Shown: piece after piece, positions 48,569-59,525 of the stretch | Position numbering within the stretch: position 1 is the first letter of the stretch | How the letters are laid out: the number at the start of each line of letters is the position of its first letter | Notes under the pieces: model-generated | Database searches by the model: none | What the model was told of the DNA's origin: nothing | The model's input: the letters and a program-made list of their open reading frames with translations, nothing else | Translations under genes and position numbers: made by a program | From: Plantago elongata | Taxonomy: Eukaryota > Streptophyta > Magnoliopsida > Lamiales > Plantaginaceae | Reading direction: 5' to 3' | Assembly: GCA_036897095.1 (NCBI GenBank) | Contig: JAYMSP010000132.1 | Coordinates: 1 to 64,000, forward strand | DNA: 64,000 bases

Positions 48569-51100
48569 ATGATTTGCGTATCAAACGTTATGCAGACACA
48601 TTGTGTAAATTCAGGATCATTTGAATCAGTTAGGGTGTTTTCTGCCAAACATGTAGAGGTAGGAAAAAGGGTTAGATTTGGTTTGCACGAATTGGATCAA
48701 AATTGCAAAGTTGTAACTGGGATTGGTTTCACAAAATCAGGGAGAAGCATCTCTTATAAGCATCATCTACTCAAAGCATTGGTTACTCCAGATGTATCTG
48801 TTGCACATACCACTGAGAAAGTGGACTCTTATCGATTTTGGACTGAAAATGGTGGTCAACTGAAGATACTTGTGAAGAAGAGGAGCAAAAAGTACATAGT
48901 ATGCGTTGAAATAGTGTCGTTGCACCCTTCTGAGGAAGTTGGGGAGCTACTAATGAGCTGGGGTTTGTTTAGATCTGATTCGAGGAGTTTTATGACACTA
49001 GACGTTAGCAAACAGAGTATGATGGAGACCCTTTTCGTGAAAGATTCTGCTGGTAAATTAGCTGTGGAGTTGGATATTGAAGCAAGTTTGTCCCCCATCT
49101 ATTTTTCTACTCTATTAAAGTCTCAAGTAGGATCTAATGGAAAAGTTTTGAATATCAGAAGCTCTAGGAAAACAAGTTTTGTTGTGCCAGTAGGGTTTGG
49201 CTCTGGGCATCCCTTTCCAGTGGGACTCTCTTTTCTGGATGATGGATCCATAAACTTTTCCTTCTTTGCACGTAATGTAGAAGGTGTTGTTCTGTGCCTG
49301 TATGCAGGTAACAAGGGAAAGGATCCTACTTTAGAGATTGATCTTGATCCATATGTCAATCGTTCCGGTGATGTTTGGCATATGCTGTTAGATGGTTCTA
49401 TGCCTTTTGAGAGCTATGGCTATCGTTGCAAGGATAGTAATGGAAACAAAGGAAAACAAGTTCTTGTGGATCCATATGCTAGAGTTATTGAAGACTTTCG
49501 GTTGGCTTTGCCTCAAAAGTTCCTTGGAAAACTATGCCAAGAACCTTCATTTGATTGGGATGGTGACTGTCGCCCTAGCCTACCTGCGGAGAAACTGATT
49601 GTATATAGAATGGACGTTAGAAGTTTCACCAAAGATAAGTCAAGCAAGTTATCTGGTAAAATTGCTGGGAGTTTCTCTGGTATTGCAGAAAAATTGCATC
49701 ATTTTATAGATCTTGGTGTCAATGCGATCTTATTAGAGCCAATCTTTCCGTTTGATGAGCAGAAAGGACCCTATTACCCCTGTCACTTTTTCTCTCCCGG
49801 AAGTCCAAACAAAGGTGACTCAAGAAATCTTGCTAAATCCATGAAGGAGATGGTCAAGAAGCTCCATGCCAGTGGAATTGAGGTTTTGTTGGAAGTTGTT
49901 TTCACCCACACAAGTGAGGTTGCAGCACTAAGACAAATCGATAATGCTTCATATTATCAGGATAACACTTCATTAAATTGCAATTATCCTGTTGTGAGCC
50001 AAATGATATTAGAGAGTCTTCGACATTGGGTGGTTGAGTATCACGTTGATGGATTTGTCTTCATCAATGCTTCTTCTCTTACAAGAGGCTCCATGGGTGA
50101 GTTCCTCTCACGCCCTCCTTTGGTCGAAGCTATTGCTTTCGACCCACTACTTTCGAAAGTCAAGATAATAGCAGATTCTTGGGACCCATGTGAAATGGGA
50201 ACAAAAGATATGAAATTCCCACATTGGAAGAGATGGGCAGAGATGAATGCGAAATTTTGTGTCGACGTGAGAAACTTTTTGAGGGGTGAAGGTCCTATAA
50301 GCAACCTTGCAACGCGTCTTTGTGGCAGTGGGGATGTTTTTCTTCCTGGCAGAGGCCCGGATTTCTCTTTCAATTACATTACGAGGAATGTTGGGTTTAC
50401 CCTAGTGGATTTAGTGAGCTTCAGCAGTAGTGATATTGGGTTGTCAGAGTCAAGTTGGAACTGTGGAGAAGAAGGGGCCACAAACAAAACTGTGGTTCTA
50501 GAAACAAGACTTAAACAGATACGCAATTTCCTCTTCATTTTGTTTGTTTCATTGGGCATTCCGATTATAACAATGGGAGACGAATGTGGGCACTCCATGG
50601 GAGGTTTGCTGGAACATGCTGACCGGAATCTTGATTGGAATGCCTTAAGATCTGGCTTTGGTAATCAAGTTACACAATTCATTTCGTTCTTGAGCTCATT
50701 GAAAGTGACGCGAAGTGACCTTCTTCAGAGGCGTACCTTCTTGAGTGTAGAAAACATAGAATGGCGTGGACCTCAACAATCTCCACCTATGTGGGATGAT
50801 CCATCATGCAAATTCTTGGCTGTGACTTTGAAGGCTGACGAAGTACCATCAATCGAATTAGCATCTGATTCTCCATTTGGTTATGGAGACCTGTTCATTG
50901 CCTTTAACAGTGCCGATCATTCTCAAGAAGTTACTCTCCCTCCAGCAGCAGTCAATGCGACTTGGGTTTGTTTGGTCGATACATCACTCCCTTTTCCTGG
51001 TTTCTTCACTCTGGATGGTGTTCCTCTAGAGGCTGGTGTATTGACTTACGAAATGAAGTCCCACAGTTGTATATTGTTTGAATCGCGGATCTCTGGCTGA
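48569..51100 (+). CDS. ISA2: Isoamylase 2, non-catalytic starch debranching subunit
   Basis: One uninterrupted coding exon of 843 residues, matching the intronless coding region of plant ISA2. A plastid-targeting N-terminus is expected. A CBM48 starch-binding domain (about 220-320: FSFFARNVEGVVLCLY, YGYRCKDSNG) precedes a GH13 barrel. The usual catalytic sites are changed: region I reads EVVFTHT (about 442), region II DGFVFINAS with Asn near residue 500 where the nucleophile Asp should be, region III IADSWD (about 536) with Asp for the acid Glu, and the region IV HD pair is absent near 607. That is the known state of ISA2, which is inactive itself but partners ISA1 in the plastid to trim pre-amylopectin. 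The frame is open back to 48521, but the first in-frame ATG is at 48569. Confidence 0.95.
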   Translation: MICVSNVMQTHCVNSGSFESVRVFSAKHVEVGKRVRFGLHELDQNCKVVTGIGFTKSGRSISYKHHLLKALVTPDVSVAHTTEKVDSYRFWTENGGQLKILVKKRSKKYIVCVEIVSLHPSEEVGELLMSWGLFRSDSRSFMTLDVSKQSMMETLFVKDSAGKLAVELDIEASLSPIYFSTLLKSQVGSNGKVLNIRSSRKTSFVVPVGFGSGHPFPVGLSFLDDGSINFSFFARNVEGVVLCLYAGNKGKDPTLEIDLDPYVNRSGDVWHMLLDGSMPFESYGYRCKDSNGNKGKQVLVDPYARVIEDFRLALPQKFLGKLCQEPSFDWDGDCRPSLPAEKLIVYRMDVRSFTKDKSSKLSGKIAGSFSGIAEKLHHFIDLGVNAILLEPIFPFDEQKGPYYPCHFFSPGSPNKGDSRNLAKSMKEMVKKLHASGIEVLLEVVFTHTSEVAALRQIDNASYYQDNTSLNCNYPVVSQMILESLRHWVVEYHVDGFVFINASSLTRGSMGEFLSRPPLVEAIAFDPLLSKVKIIADSWDPCEMGTKDMKFPHWKRWAEMNAKFCVDVRNFLRGEGPISNLATRLCGSGDVFLPGRGPDFSFNYITRNVGFTLVDLVSFSSSDIGLSESSWNCGEEGATNKTVVLETRLKQIRNFLFILFVSLGIPIITMGDECGHSMGGLLEHADRNLDWNALRSGFGNQVTQFISFLSSLKVTRSDLLQRRTFLSVENIEWRGPQQSPPMWDDPSCKFLAVTLKADEVPSIELASDSPFGYGDLFIAFNSADHSQEVTLPPAAVNATWVCLVDTSLPFPGFFTLDGVPLEAGVLTYEMKSHSCILFESRISG

Positions 51101-52087
51101 TCAGGTTAATAATGATTGTATTTTTCCTTTGACTATATCCTGCGGAACAGATTTGTATATACGTCCATGTTCTATGTAGTCATGCTCAAAAGGCTAAGAT
51201 TCATATACCGGATTTGCGTACTTGTACTGTGTTATATCGTATGTTAATGTTATGCCCTGCGCTCATAGCTCATTGCCGACATCTTAACATGTGTACTGTA
51301 TTTTCCAAGGAGGATTAGGGGTGGGGTTGCATTCAACCCAGAATGTCCCCTCCAGGCTTCCCCACCTTCGGTCATAAACTTTGTTTTATATGTGGTGAAA
51401 AGATTATAGTGATTCATGATGATTTAATATGTTGTACTGAGTTTATTAAGTGTCATACTGGACAATACGAAAACACAAACATTATGAGGCATTAGGTTGG
51501 TGGATGTTGGTTATAACATCACATCACCTGAACATGCTTGCTTAATGAGATGCTTTGCTTGTATAGTGTTACAGGTAGAAGTTGGTCAAGAATCATTTAC
51601 TAGATGAGAGGCTAGCAAAGCTTTATTCTTTTTAGCTTTTGGTTCACAATAGAATTGCTGTGTCCATTTAAAAGGCGAAAGCAACTATTGGTACCCAGTG
51701 ATGGAACAAGTTGGTGAAATGGAGTCCAGTGGCGAGACATGATTAATTAATCGTACATATTTCGTAATCCATACTGAGAAGGAGAAGATGCTACCTGGTT
51801 TCTGATTTGGACCCTTTCAGGTAAAGACGTTTATGATATTGACAATTATAAACCGAGCAGATTTTATTAACAACATAGCCGATTACATGCTTTCAAGTTA
51901 AAATCGCAACAGGAAAATTTGAGATATATAACACAAATCTGATAGACGCCAAAAAATACTAAATAATACAATAATCTTCAAGATACTCAAATTTGAAACT
52001 AAGGGGGCCTATCCCAGAATCATGCTGAGACATGCAATGTTTACAGGTTTAGCTTCAGTAGAGATCTCTTTTCAGAGTTAGTTTATG
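51101..52087. other. Between convergent genes
   Basis: Holds the 3' UTR of ISA2 and, on the other strand, that of the gene ending at 52088. No further gene or element recognised. Confidence 0.5.
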
Positions 52088-54346
52088 TCAACCACCGTAT
52101 CGTTGTGCTAGTGATTCTGGAGGCTCCTCTTCCATGATGCCGGAACCTGCAGTTGCAAGGTATTCACGAATGGTCGTTTTTCGGTCTGCAAGAAATGTAT
52201 GATCAAGGAAGCTTTCATAAGCCAGGTCACTCATGTTCTTTGCTGCCAGGACACTGCATTCATATTCACAATTGTAAACTCGTGAGTTGTGGTGAGAGCA
52301 TAATTTCCAATTTTTTATATCAATATCACATAAGTATTGAGTGATATTTGACACAAGTAAAGCATTTGATTGGGATAGGAGTGCGGAGTATCCAATTGAT
52401 AATCAATATGGTCAAGGCCCAAGGGCGAACAAATTAGTACTGCATGCGTTTACTCACCAATGCCGAAGATAAATGCGACAGGGCAGAACATCATCTGTCC
52501 AGATCTTGTTAATACCATGCCTCCCGTAGCGTTGAAATAAAATCTCCTCATTTCCTGCCAGCAATTGTCCAGAATATTAGTAGTGAATCTATTTAATGCA
52601 CGCAGAGAACCGGAAGAAAGAATATTGTACACGTGGATATTGGAGCCAGAGAAAGGACAAAGTACACCACTATGTTCAAACTTTTAAGTTGTATTTGGCG
52701 TCAAAACAACATGAGTAATATGACCCAACAGACGTTTCAATCTGAAGATTGCAGATCATACAGTTCAAAATATTACAAAACAAAATATATGCTCGTGAAG
52801 AATCCAGAAACTAACCTTGGCATCTGTTTACAAAGTACTCTTCATCACTATACCTGGCACACAATACCTGCATTGACAAACACAAAAGAGTATGTCATGA
52901 AACTTAATAGTGTGATTGACGTGATATCAACTTTCACTGCATTCCAGTTTTCGCTCACAGATGGAGTAGTGTAGTACAATTCGTTGAATGTCTCCGGTAT
53001 CACCTAATGACAAAACAGTTAAATCAAACAATATTATCTTTAGGTAAGCTCAGAACCACAAAACAATACTCCAATTATCTATTCTATCTGTATATCTAAT
53101 CATATCAAACTTACCGCTAAAAACCGGAACTCATGCTCCCTTTCAATGAAAGCTGGTATCTGAGTTTAAAACGCAATAGTGGAATCAATAATTAGCTTGA
53201 AAAGGCGAATACAAGTTAACAGCTTCGATAAAATCATTTAGTTTTACCTCAGATCTCGCAATCTCAAAAGTAGTAACAACAATACTTTCTCCTTCACATG
53301 GCTCCACACTCAAGCTTGATATTTCCTACAAGTAAATCTTATTTAGATACTTCAACAATAAAGATAGAAAAGAAACCAGAATCATATCTGTGCTTTTCCC
53401 CTAGATCTTCGTCTTCTTCAGATACCAATATCCACTACTACTATGGAGTATACAAAATGCGATAAAAAATATGAAGTCCTAACTTAACTTTTCTCCATTT
53501 CACTCATGACTCATCATACATAAATCAATAAACAATTGAATCTCTGGATTACACAATATTATACTGCTGGCTGCTGCTGCTACTACTAGTTAACAAATCC
53601 ATCTGCACTTAGATTCGAGAATTTTGCGATGACTTTATACAAAATCATCAACTTAAAAAAAAAAAGCTCAAAACGACAAATTGTACACTTTTTAGTGAAA
53701 TATCGACTACTACTAGTACCAGTCAACAAATCCGTCTGCACTTGGCTTCGAGAACTTTGCGATGACTTTATACAGAATGATCAAATGCAAGACTAATCAA
53801 GCATCATCATTGATCAACAAGCTTCCAGTTATCATACATTTATGGATAAACTGAAGAATACGGATTGAAGAAATTACCTTAGTCTCAGGCCTAGCTATGC
53901 CTCGCTCGAAGAAAATCGGAGCAACATGAGCAAAAACTCTCCGGAATCCACTCAATTTCGCAACTCGGAAGTTGATCAAATCCGGAAACGTACTCCGCGC
54001 ACTCCTTTCTGTACAACATTTCACCAAAACCAAAAATCACAAGCTGATTCAAACACTGCATGTACAGATCTTCTCCAATTAAAACCAATTCAAAATTAAG
54101 GAATGACAACCAAACAGCTAGATAAAATTAACAATGAATCCAACAGTGCATGTAGCAAATACGAAGTTGAAGTAAAAATTGGCAAGTAATCGAACCGGAG
54201 AGAAGAGAACCGAAGCCGCAGATAGAGAGGAGGCCGTCAGGCGAGATGATCTGGTCGAAATCGGACTCGTGCTTGAGCTCGAAAGGTAGAGTGTCGAGAA
54301 TATCGATTGGAGCAGATGGGGGAGGAATGGAGTCTCCGACGGACAT
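52088..54346 (-). CDS. GGCT-like (gamma-glutamyl cyclotransferase fold) conserved plant protein, eight exons
   Basis: Exons on the minus strand: 54346-54196, 54008-53878, 53325-53248, 53159-53115, 53003-52959, 52867-52816, 52554-52458 and 52253-52088. They join in frame to 254 residues with GT-AG introns. The start ATG (MSVGDSIPPPSAPID) lies in a good context after gccgccgcc. Near residue 43 is LSICGFGSLLS, which resembles the glycine-rich entry motif of GGCT/AIG2-like proteins; EIPAFIEREHEFRF may supply the conserved Glu. Later text includes VLCARYSDEEYFV, NKIWTDDVLPCRIYLRHC, SFLDHTFLADRKTTIREYL and the conserved end SGIMEEEPPESLAQRYGG. Highly conserved plant homologues exist, to my memory without a proven reaction. 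The fold assignment is inference; the gene model is strong. It is convergent with ISA2. Confidence 0.88.
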
Positions 54347-56688
54347 GGCGGCGGCGATGGATTTCTGACGGCGGCGGAGGAAGTTAAGTGGCGGAGAAGA
54401 ATGGAGGGAAGGAGGGGGTAATAAAAGGGAATGGGAACTGTGTGTCGCGTGAGGAGAATTATTCAGGGCACGTGGAAAATGTTGTGGAATGGAGGGTATT
54501 GTAGGGGTATGTGTAGTTGGAGAAGATGAAGGTGCTGCTACTAGTCTCACCATCATTATCAATCTTCTAATTTCAAACTGAAGATGATTGAATTTGAGGA
54601 GGCTCTTATGGTATACTTGCCATTAGATTAATAACTTACTAAAATATAATTTTATAATTATTAATGTTTCAAGTATCATGACTACTCATGAACGGTTCGA
54701 AACTGACTCTTTCGGGTGGTGCGGTTGAATTTTCGAACTCTATGTTATGGGTGATATATTCTCTTTGCATTGCCATTCTATTCACATGTTGTTCGTGTGA
54801 AATGATGGATATAGAGATGCAGAGTGATATGCTAGAAGTATAGAATCTACATTAAATCTTTTCCACTTTAATGGATTGTGTTTGTTGTATTTTATACAAT
54901 AGATCACATACACATTCATTAGCGTGATATTATTCATTTTGAATTTGAATTAATTGAAAAGTACTATACCATTATATACATGTTCACACAACTTTTGAAG
55001 CTTGATCCAGTTGTTTCTTGCAAGATGTATGATATGCATTTTTCGTAATTACATTAAAAAAACCTTTTTTTTCTTTTAAGAATTAAAATTTGTATTACTC
55101 ACGAAGCCAACTAGAGCACACTGAAAGACGTATAATCAAAGATTAAATGTAAGGTATTGTATATATTAAACACATGATACATGAAGTTTAAAATGTGATG
55201 TGATGACATTCCATTGAAATGATGAAAAATGAATAATGTATCAATTACTTTAATGTTATTGTGCATATTTAATCATAATGAAGAAGGATATAATTGCTAA
55301 GAATAGGATGGGGTGAATTTATTTGGATTATATCCCGGTTCGTTAATAATAAAATAATTAATTTTATATGTTTTTTAAGAAAAATATATAGTATGTGATT
55401 AATAATGATGTTGAGATAGAAAAGTACATGTGAACCCAATAATATATGGTTAAAAATAAATTGTATTGTGATGTTTATTTTCATAAATATAAAATTATTT
55501 CACTTTGGTCGGACGTCAAAAACGAAAAAATATTTCACATTGACAAATGGTTATTATAGTATAAATTTGTGATTTGTGAAGAGTAATTTTTTTAATGTAT
55601 TCATCACTTTTTAATTGTATAATATTTTCTGTTCCGTTAGAAAGTGAAATACTTTTTTATTTTTAATGTCTCATCAAAATAAAATAAATTTTTATTTATG
55701 AAAATAAATTTTATAATATAATTTATTTTTAACGAAATATTATTGGGCCCACATATACTTTTTATATCAAACTTATTTTTAATTGTATATCATATGTATA
55801 TATATTTTAAAATATGTAAAATAAAATTATTTAATTATTAACGGGATTGATGGAGATGGAGTATAGTTTACTGATAAACCCCATCTCATGGAGTATTAAG
55901 AATACATTTTCCAAAGCCGCTATTTCCATGCTAATGGTATTTTTAGTCCATGTCAACTATGTAATTACATTTTTATCAAGTGTAATGGTCAAAATAGTGG
56001 TGTATAATATTGTTTGGAGTGGAGGTTGCAAATTTCAAACCCATCCATTTCAGCAAATTAATGGTGCCACATAGTAGTTATTCTGTCGATGGTCCATATA
56101 TGTGTGAAATGACGATGTTCGTAATTGTCATAAAAGAGAAATGCGTAATTACTTGTTGCAAGAATTGTGTGTGAATATGTTAATGGGAAGCAAACGATCA
56201 AATATATGTGTAGATATTTTGAATCTCGTCGTCGTCAAGATTAGCCAACAAAAGAATCACATCTAAAGTAGAGCAGAATAATTCGTTGGAAAGACAAAAC
56301 CAAAACTGACCAAATTCAGAACTTGTGTTTTCAAACAAGACTTCTATCATTTCAAAATTTCAATCTTCTTGTCTAGTACTGAGTATAGGTACTGGATTTT
56401 GAGCCTCATTACATGTGTGAAATACTGAAATAGTTCATGAAAAATCGAGAGGAGAAGAATATATAAACACATTTTATGACATGTAGTGATGGTTTGTAAT
56501 ACTACCTTTAGGAAATTCAGTTGCTTTTCTGATAAATGAAATTCGTTTCCATATTTATTCTAGGATATTATGTTTTTTATTGAAGAAATATAGTGCAATC
56601 GGTAATTTTTGTTAAACACAAATCATTTATATGTTAAATATAAGTAACTTTTTAGTATATTTAAAAGAGCAGTTGAGAGTAAAAAAAA
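54347..56688. other. Intergenic, no gene seen
   Basis: A GC-rich 5' flank of the minus-strand gene to about 54560, then AT-rich DNA. tatttcacttt near 55497 and aaagtgaaata near 55641 may be the ends of a small, degenerate MITE, but this is weak. Confidence 0.45.
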
Positions 56689-56780
56689 CCCTAGCTTTCT
56701 CCCTATATCTTCGATGGTGGTCACGGTAATTTGATTCACCGGCACCGATAAAGTGTGGTTGCGGCCGGCCGTGTAAACAG

Positions 56781-57180
56781 GTGGCTGCGACCACGAGGAA
56801 CTTGGACGATGGAGGACGATTGACATATCGTTCGACATCATCGGAACAAAGGGATGAAGCTGATGTGAGGGGACCGATTTTGGATGATCCATCGATTGAG
56901 AAACCTATGATGGATAATAACCCACCGTCTCCGGCAACACAGACAAATCCGATTGAGGAGTGTTTAATGATCTGAACAGGGGTGAGGTGGGGGGGAGGGG
57001 GTGTGAAATTTCACATTCGAGTGAGAACATAACTGCTGGACGAAATTTGCAGAATTCGATGGAGGAGGAAGTTATTCCCAATCGACCTGAATCGGAGGAA
57101 CCAGCTGGTGCTGCTGGACGAAATTTAGAGCATTCGATGGAAGAGGAATTTATTCCACAACGATATGAGTCGGTTTTTTA
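56781..57180 (+). pseudogene. Remnant of the LINE ORF1 region
   Basis: Two overlapping frames (56781-56975 and 56960-57184) encode hydrophilic text such as LDDGGRLTYRSTSSEQRDE and a doubled phrase (NLQNSMEEEVIPNRPES, then NLEHSMEEEFIPQRYES). Position and composition fit the start of a plant LINE ORF1, but the rest of ORF1, including any CCHC knuckle, is missing, replaced by the CACTA-like block. Confidence 0.5.
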
Positions 57181-57408
57181 TTAAAAATTTGGTCAAAGAG
57201 TTTAACGACAGAGTTTGTATTTCGTCGTTAAACTAACGACGGATAAAATTATCCGTCGTAACCTTACGACGGATTATTTCATCCGTCGTTATCTTTAACG
57301 ACGGACAACATCCGTCGTTATATCATAGCGATTCGTCGCTATGTTACGACGGGTGTTATCCATCGTTATTATTCGTCGTAAATTCACCACATTCTTGTAG
57401 TCGTAGTG
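57181..57408 (-). mobile_element. CACTA-type element end with hairpin repeats
   Basis: Read on the minus strand it starts CACTACGACTACAAGAA, a CACTA-type terminus, and continues with subterminal repeats of acgacggat and its complement. At least three are near-palindromes, such as acgacggata-aaat-tatccgtcgt. Such repeats are where CACTA transposases bind. Only one end is present; at 57181 there is no second terminus, so this is a truncated copy or a deletion product. Confidence 0.7.
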
Positions 57409-59302
57409 ATTCAGGACAGGGATCCATGTTAGTTTCATGGAATGTTAGGGGGTGCAATAAGATAGCTAAGGTGAAGGAGATTGGCTCATGTCTTCGTGCT
57501 CTACTACTATATGTAGCTTTCATAGTAGAAACTAGAGTTAAACAAGAAAAAAGTAAAAAGATTCGAGATAGATATGGATTACAGTGGAATTATGTGGATA
57601 GCTATGCCTCTCATGCTAATGGGAGAATTTGGATCCGCTGGGACCCCTTCTAAAGTTACTTTTCAAGCAGTGGAAGAAGACTCTCAGTTTATACGCTGTA
57701 AACTATTTGGTATTGATGGTACGTTCATAACTTGGCTTACGGTGATTTACGCCTCTAATCAGCTTGGAGATCGTAGGCAGTTGTGGTCAAAAATTGAGGA
57801 GTTACAACCCTAGGGATTGGATAAGTGGATGATCATGGGAGATTTCAACAATGTGCTCTCGTCCCAAGACTGCATTGGGGGATCTCTCGTGCACCCTAAT
57901 GAGTATATGGATTTGGTTGAGATGATGGATAGAGATAGGTTATTCGAGATTGATAGTATTGGTGATCATTTTACATGGCACAATAAACATTATGCTGACC
58001 CGATATATTCTAGGACAGATCATGTGGTGGGCAACTTGATTTGGATACAAGCTTATAGCCATCTGCAGGTGGAGGTTCTTGATGCCAGTGTATATGATCA
58101 CGCTCTCTTACGATTAAAACTTTTTGATGTCCCTTGTAGACCGAAAGGTAAATTTAAGTTCATCAATAGAGTTACTGAGTTACCAGATTTTGTGGATACT
58201 GTGAGACGGTAGTGGAATAAGCCGTTGAGGGGCAAGGAGATGTATGTTTTCTGGAGTAAGCTGCGGCAACAGCAGTCTACTATTCGTCAGCTCCAGCAGA
58301 CGTTTAGGGGTATTGGGATGACATTAGACAAGGCTCGGACTGATCTACATCAATTGCAAGAGGCACTAAAGACCGATCGAATGAACAACAAGCGTATTGA
58401 GTATATGCGGAACTGTACAATGCAGGTTTTGCATTGGAACGAAGCTCAGGAAATTATGCTACAACAAAGATCAAAAGTAGACTGGATACGACCGGGGGAT
58501 GAGAATAATTCGTACTTCCATGCTACAGTAAAGGCAAAAAAATCAGAATTCAGGTATGCGGTGCATAGAGTGAGCAGATTGATCCTTAGCTACTACTCCG
58601 ACTGATATTGAGGCAAAAGTTATCAATTTCTATTAGAATTTGGTGCACTCGTTTGCGGATGGATTGGAGGGAGTAGACATCAGCGTCTTACGATCGAGAT
58701 CACAGGTCTCTCGATTACAAGCTGTTGATCTCACTAAATTGATCACTATGGGAGAAGTACACGCTGCTCTTAATGGAATATGGGACCTTAAAAGCACCTG
58801 GGTTGGATGGTTACAACGCCAAGTTCTTTAAAACCACCTGGAGTAGGGCTGCGCAACGGACGGATACGGATCAATCCGCATCCGTTTGACCGGATATCCG
58901 GTCAAACGGATGAAAAAATAGTCCATCCGTTATCCAATCCGTTCCAAGCGGATTGGATATGGATAAATCCACCGGATAACGGATAAATCCGGCGGATATC
59001 CGTATCCGGTAAATTCAAAGAAAAAAAAAGAGAGAGAAAAAAAAGAAGAAGGATAATCCCCAAATCTTTTCTTTCTTCCAGCAAATTACAATCCACAGAA
59101 TAAACAAGAAGAAAAACTCATGGATAACAAACACAATTCAAAGCACCACTGTCCAAGCATCATTGTCAATCGAAAACTAAACAAAGCCCTAAACTTAACC
59201 CCCAAATCCGTACAAGGTACGTCCCTTTTTCATTTAACACGATCGTGTATCGGGATTGTCCCGATTCCTGAAAGATAGCAGCTAGTACTCCTCCGAGCAG
59301 CT

Positions 59303-59422
59303 ATGGCGAAAAAACCAGTCAAATACTGCGTGGTTGATGTATTTACTAATGTGGCATTCAAGGGGAATCCAGCTGCTGTGTGTTTGCTGGAGGAGGAAAG
59401 AGACGATGATTGTCTACAGTAA
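59303..59422 (+). pseudogene. Captured PhzF-like first exon
   Basis: Encodes 39 residues: MAKKPVKYCVVDVFT, then FKGNPAAVCLLEEERDD and a stop right after CLQ. This is the start of plant proteins of the phenazine-biosynthesis-like (PhzF, isomerase) family, in which GNPAAVC is a conserved early motif. The stop (TAA) falls at the place where the normal exon would splice (ctacag|taac), suggesting the capture ended in the intron and the donor G was lost. The rest of the gene is absent. Confidence 0.87.
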
Positions 59423-59465
59423 CAGTCTTCGAAGGAGACCGAATGACCGAATCACCAACCCCCAA

Positions 59466-59525
59466 ATGATGATGCTTTGCTCCACCCTTTCCGAGAGCCT
59501 TTCCGCCCTTTCCACGGCCAGACAT
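59466..59525 (-). pseudogene. Captured histone H4 start
   Basis: Minus-strand reading gives MSGRGKGGK, ALGKGGAK, HHH: the H4 N-terminus, with Gly-to-Ala and two Arg-to-His changes, as expected of CpG decay in the CGT codons. Upstream (59526-59600) lies leader-like text. Only 20 codons of H4 remain before the match ends. Opposite in direction to the PhzF fragment. Confidence 0.85.
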
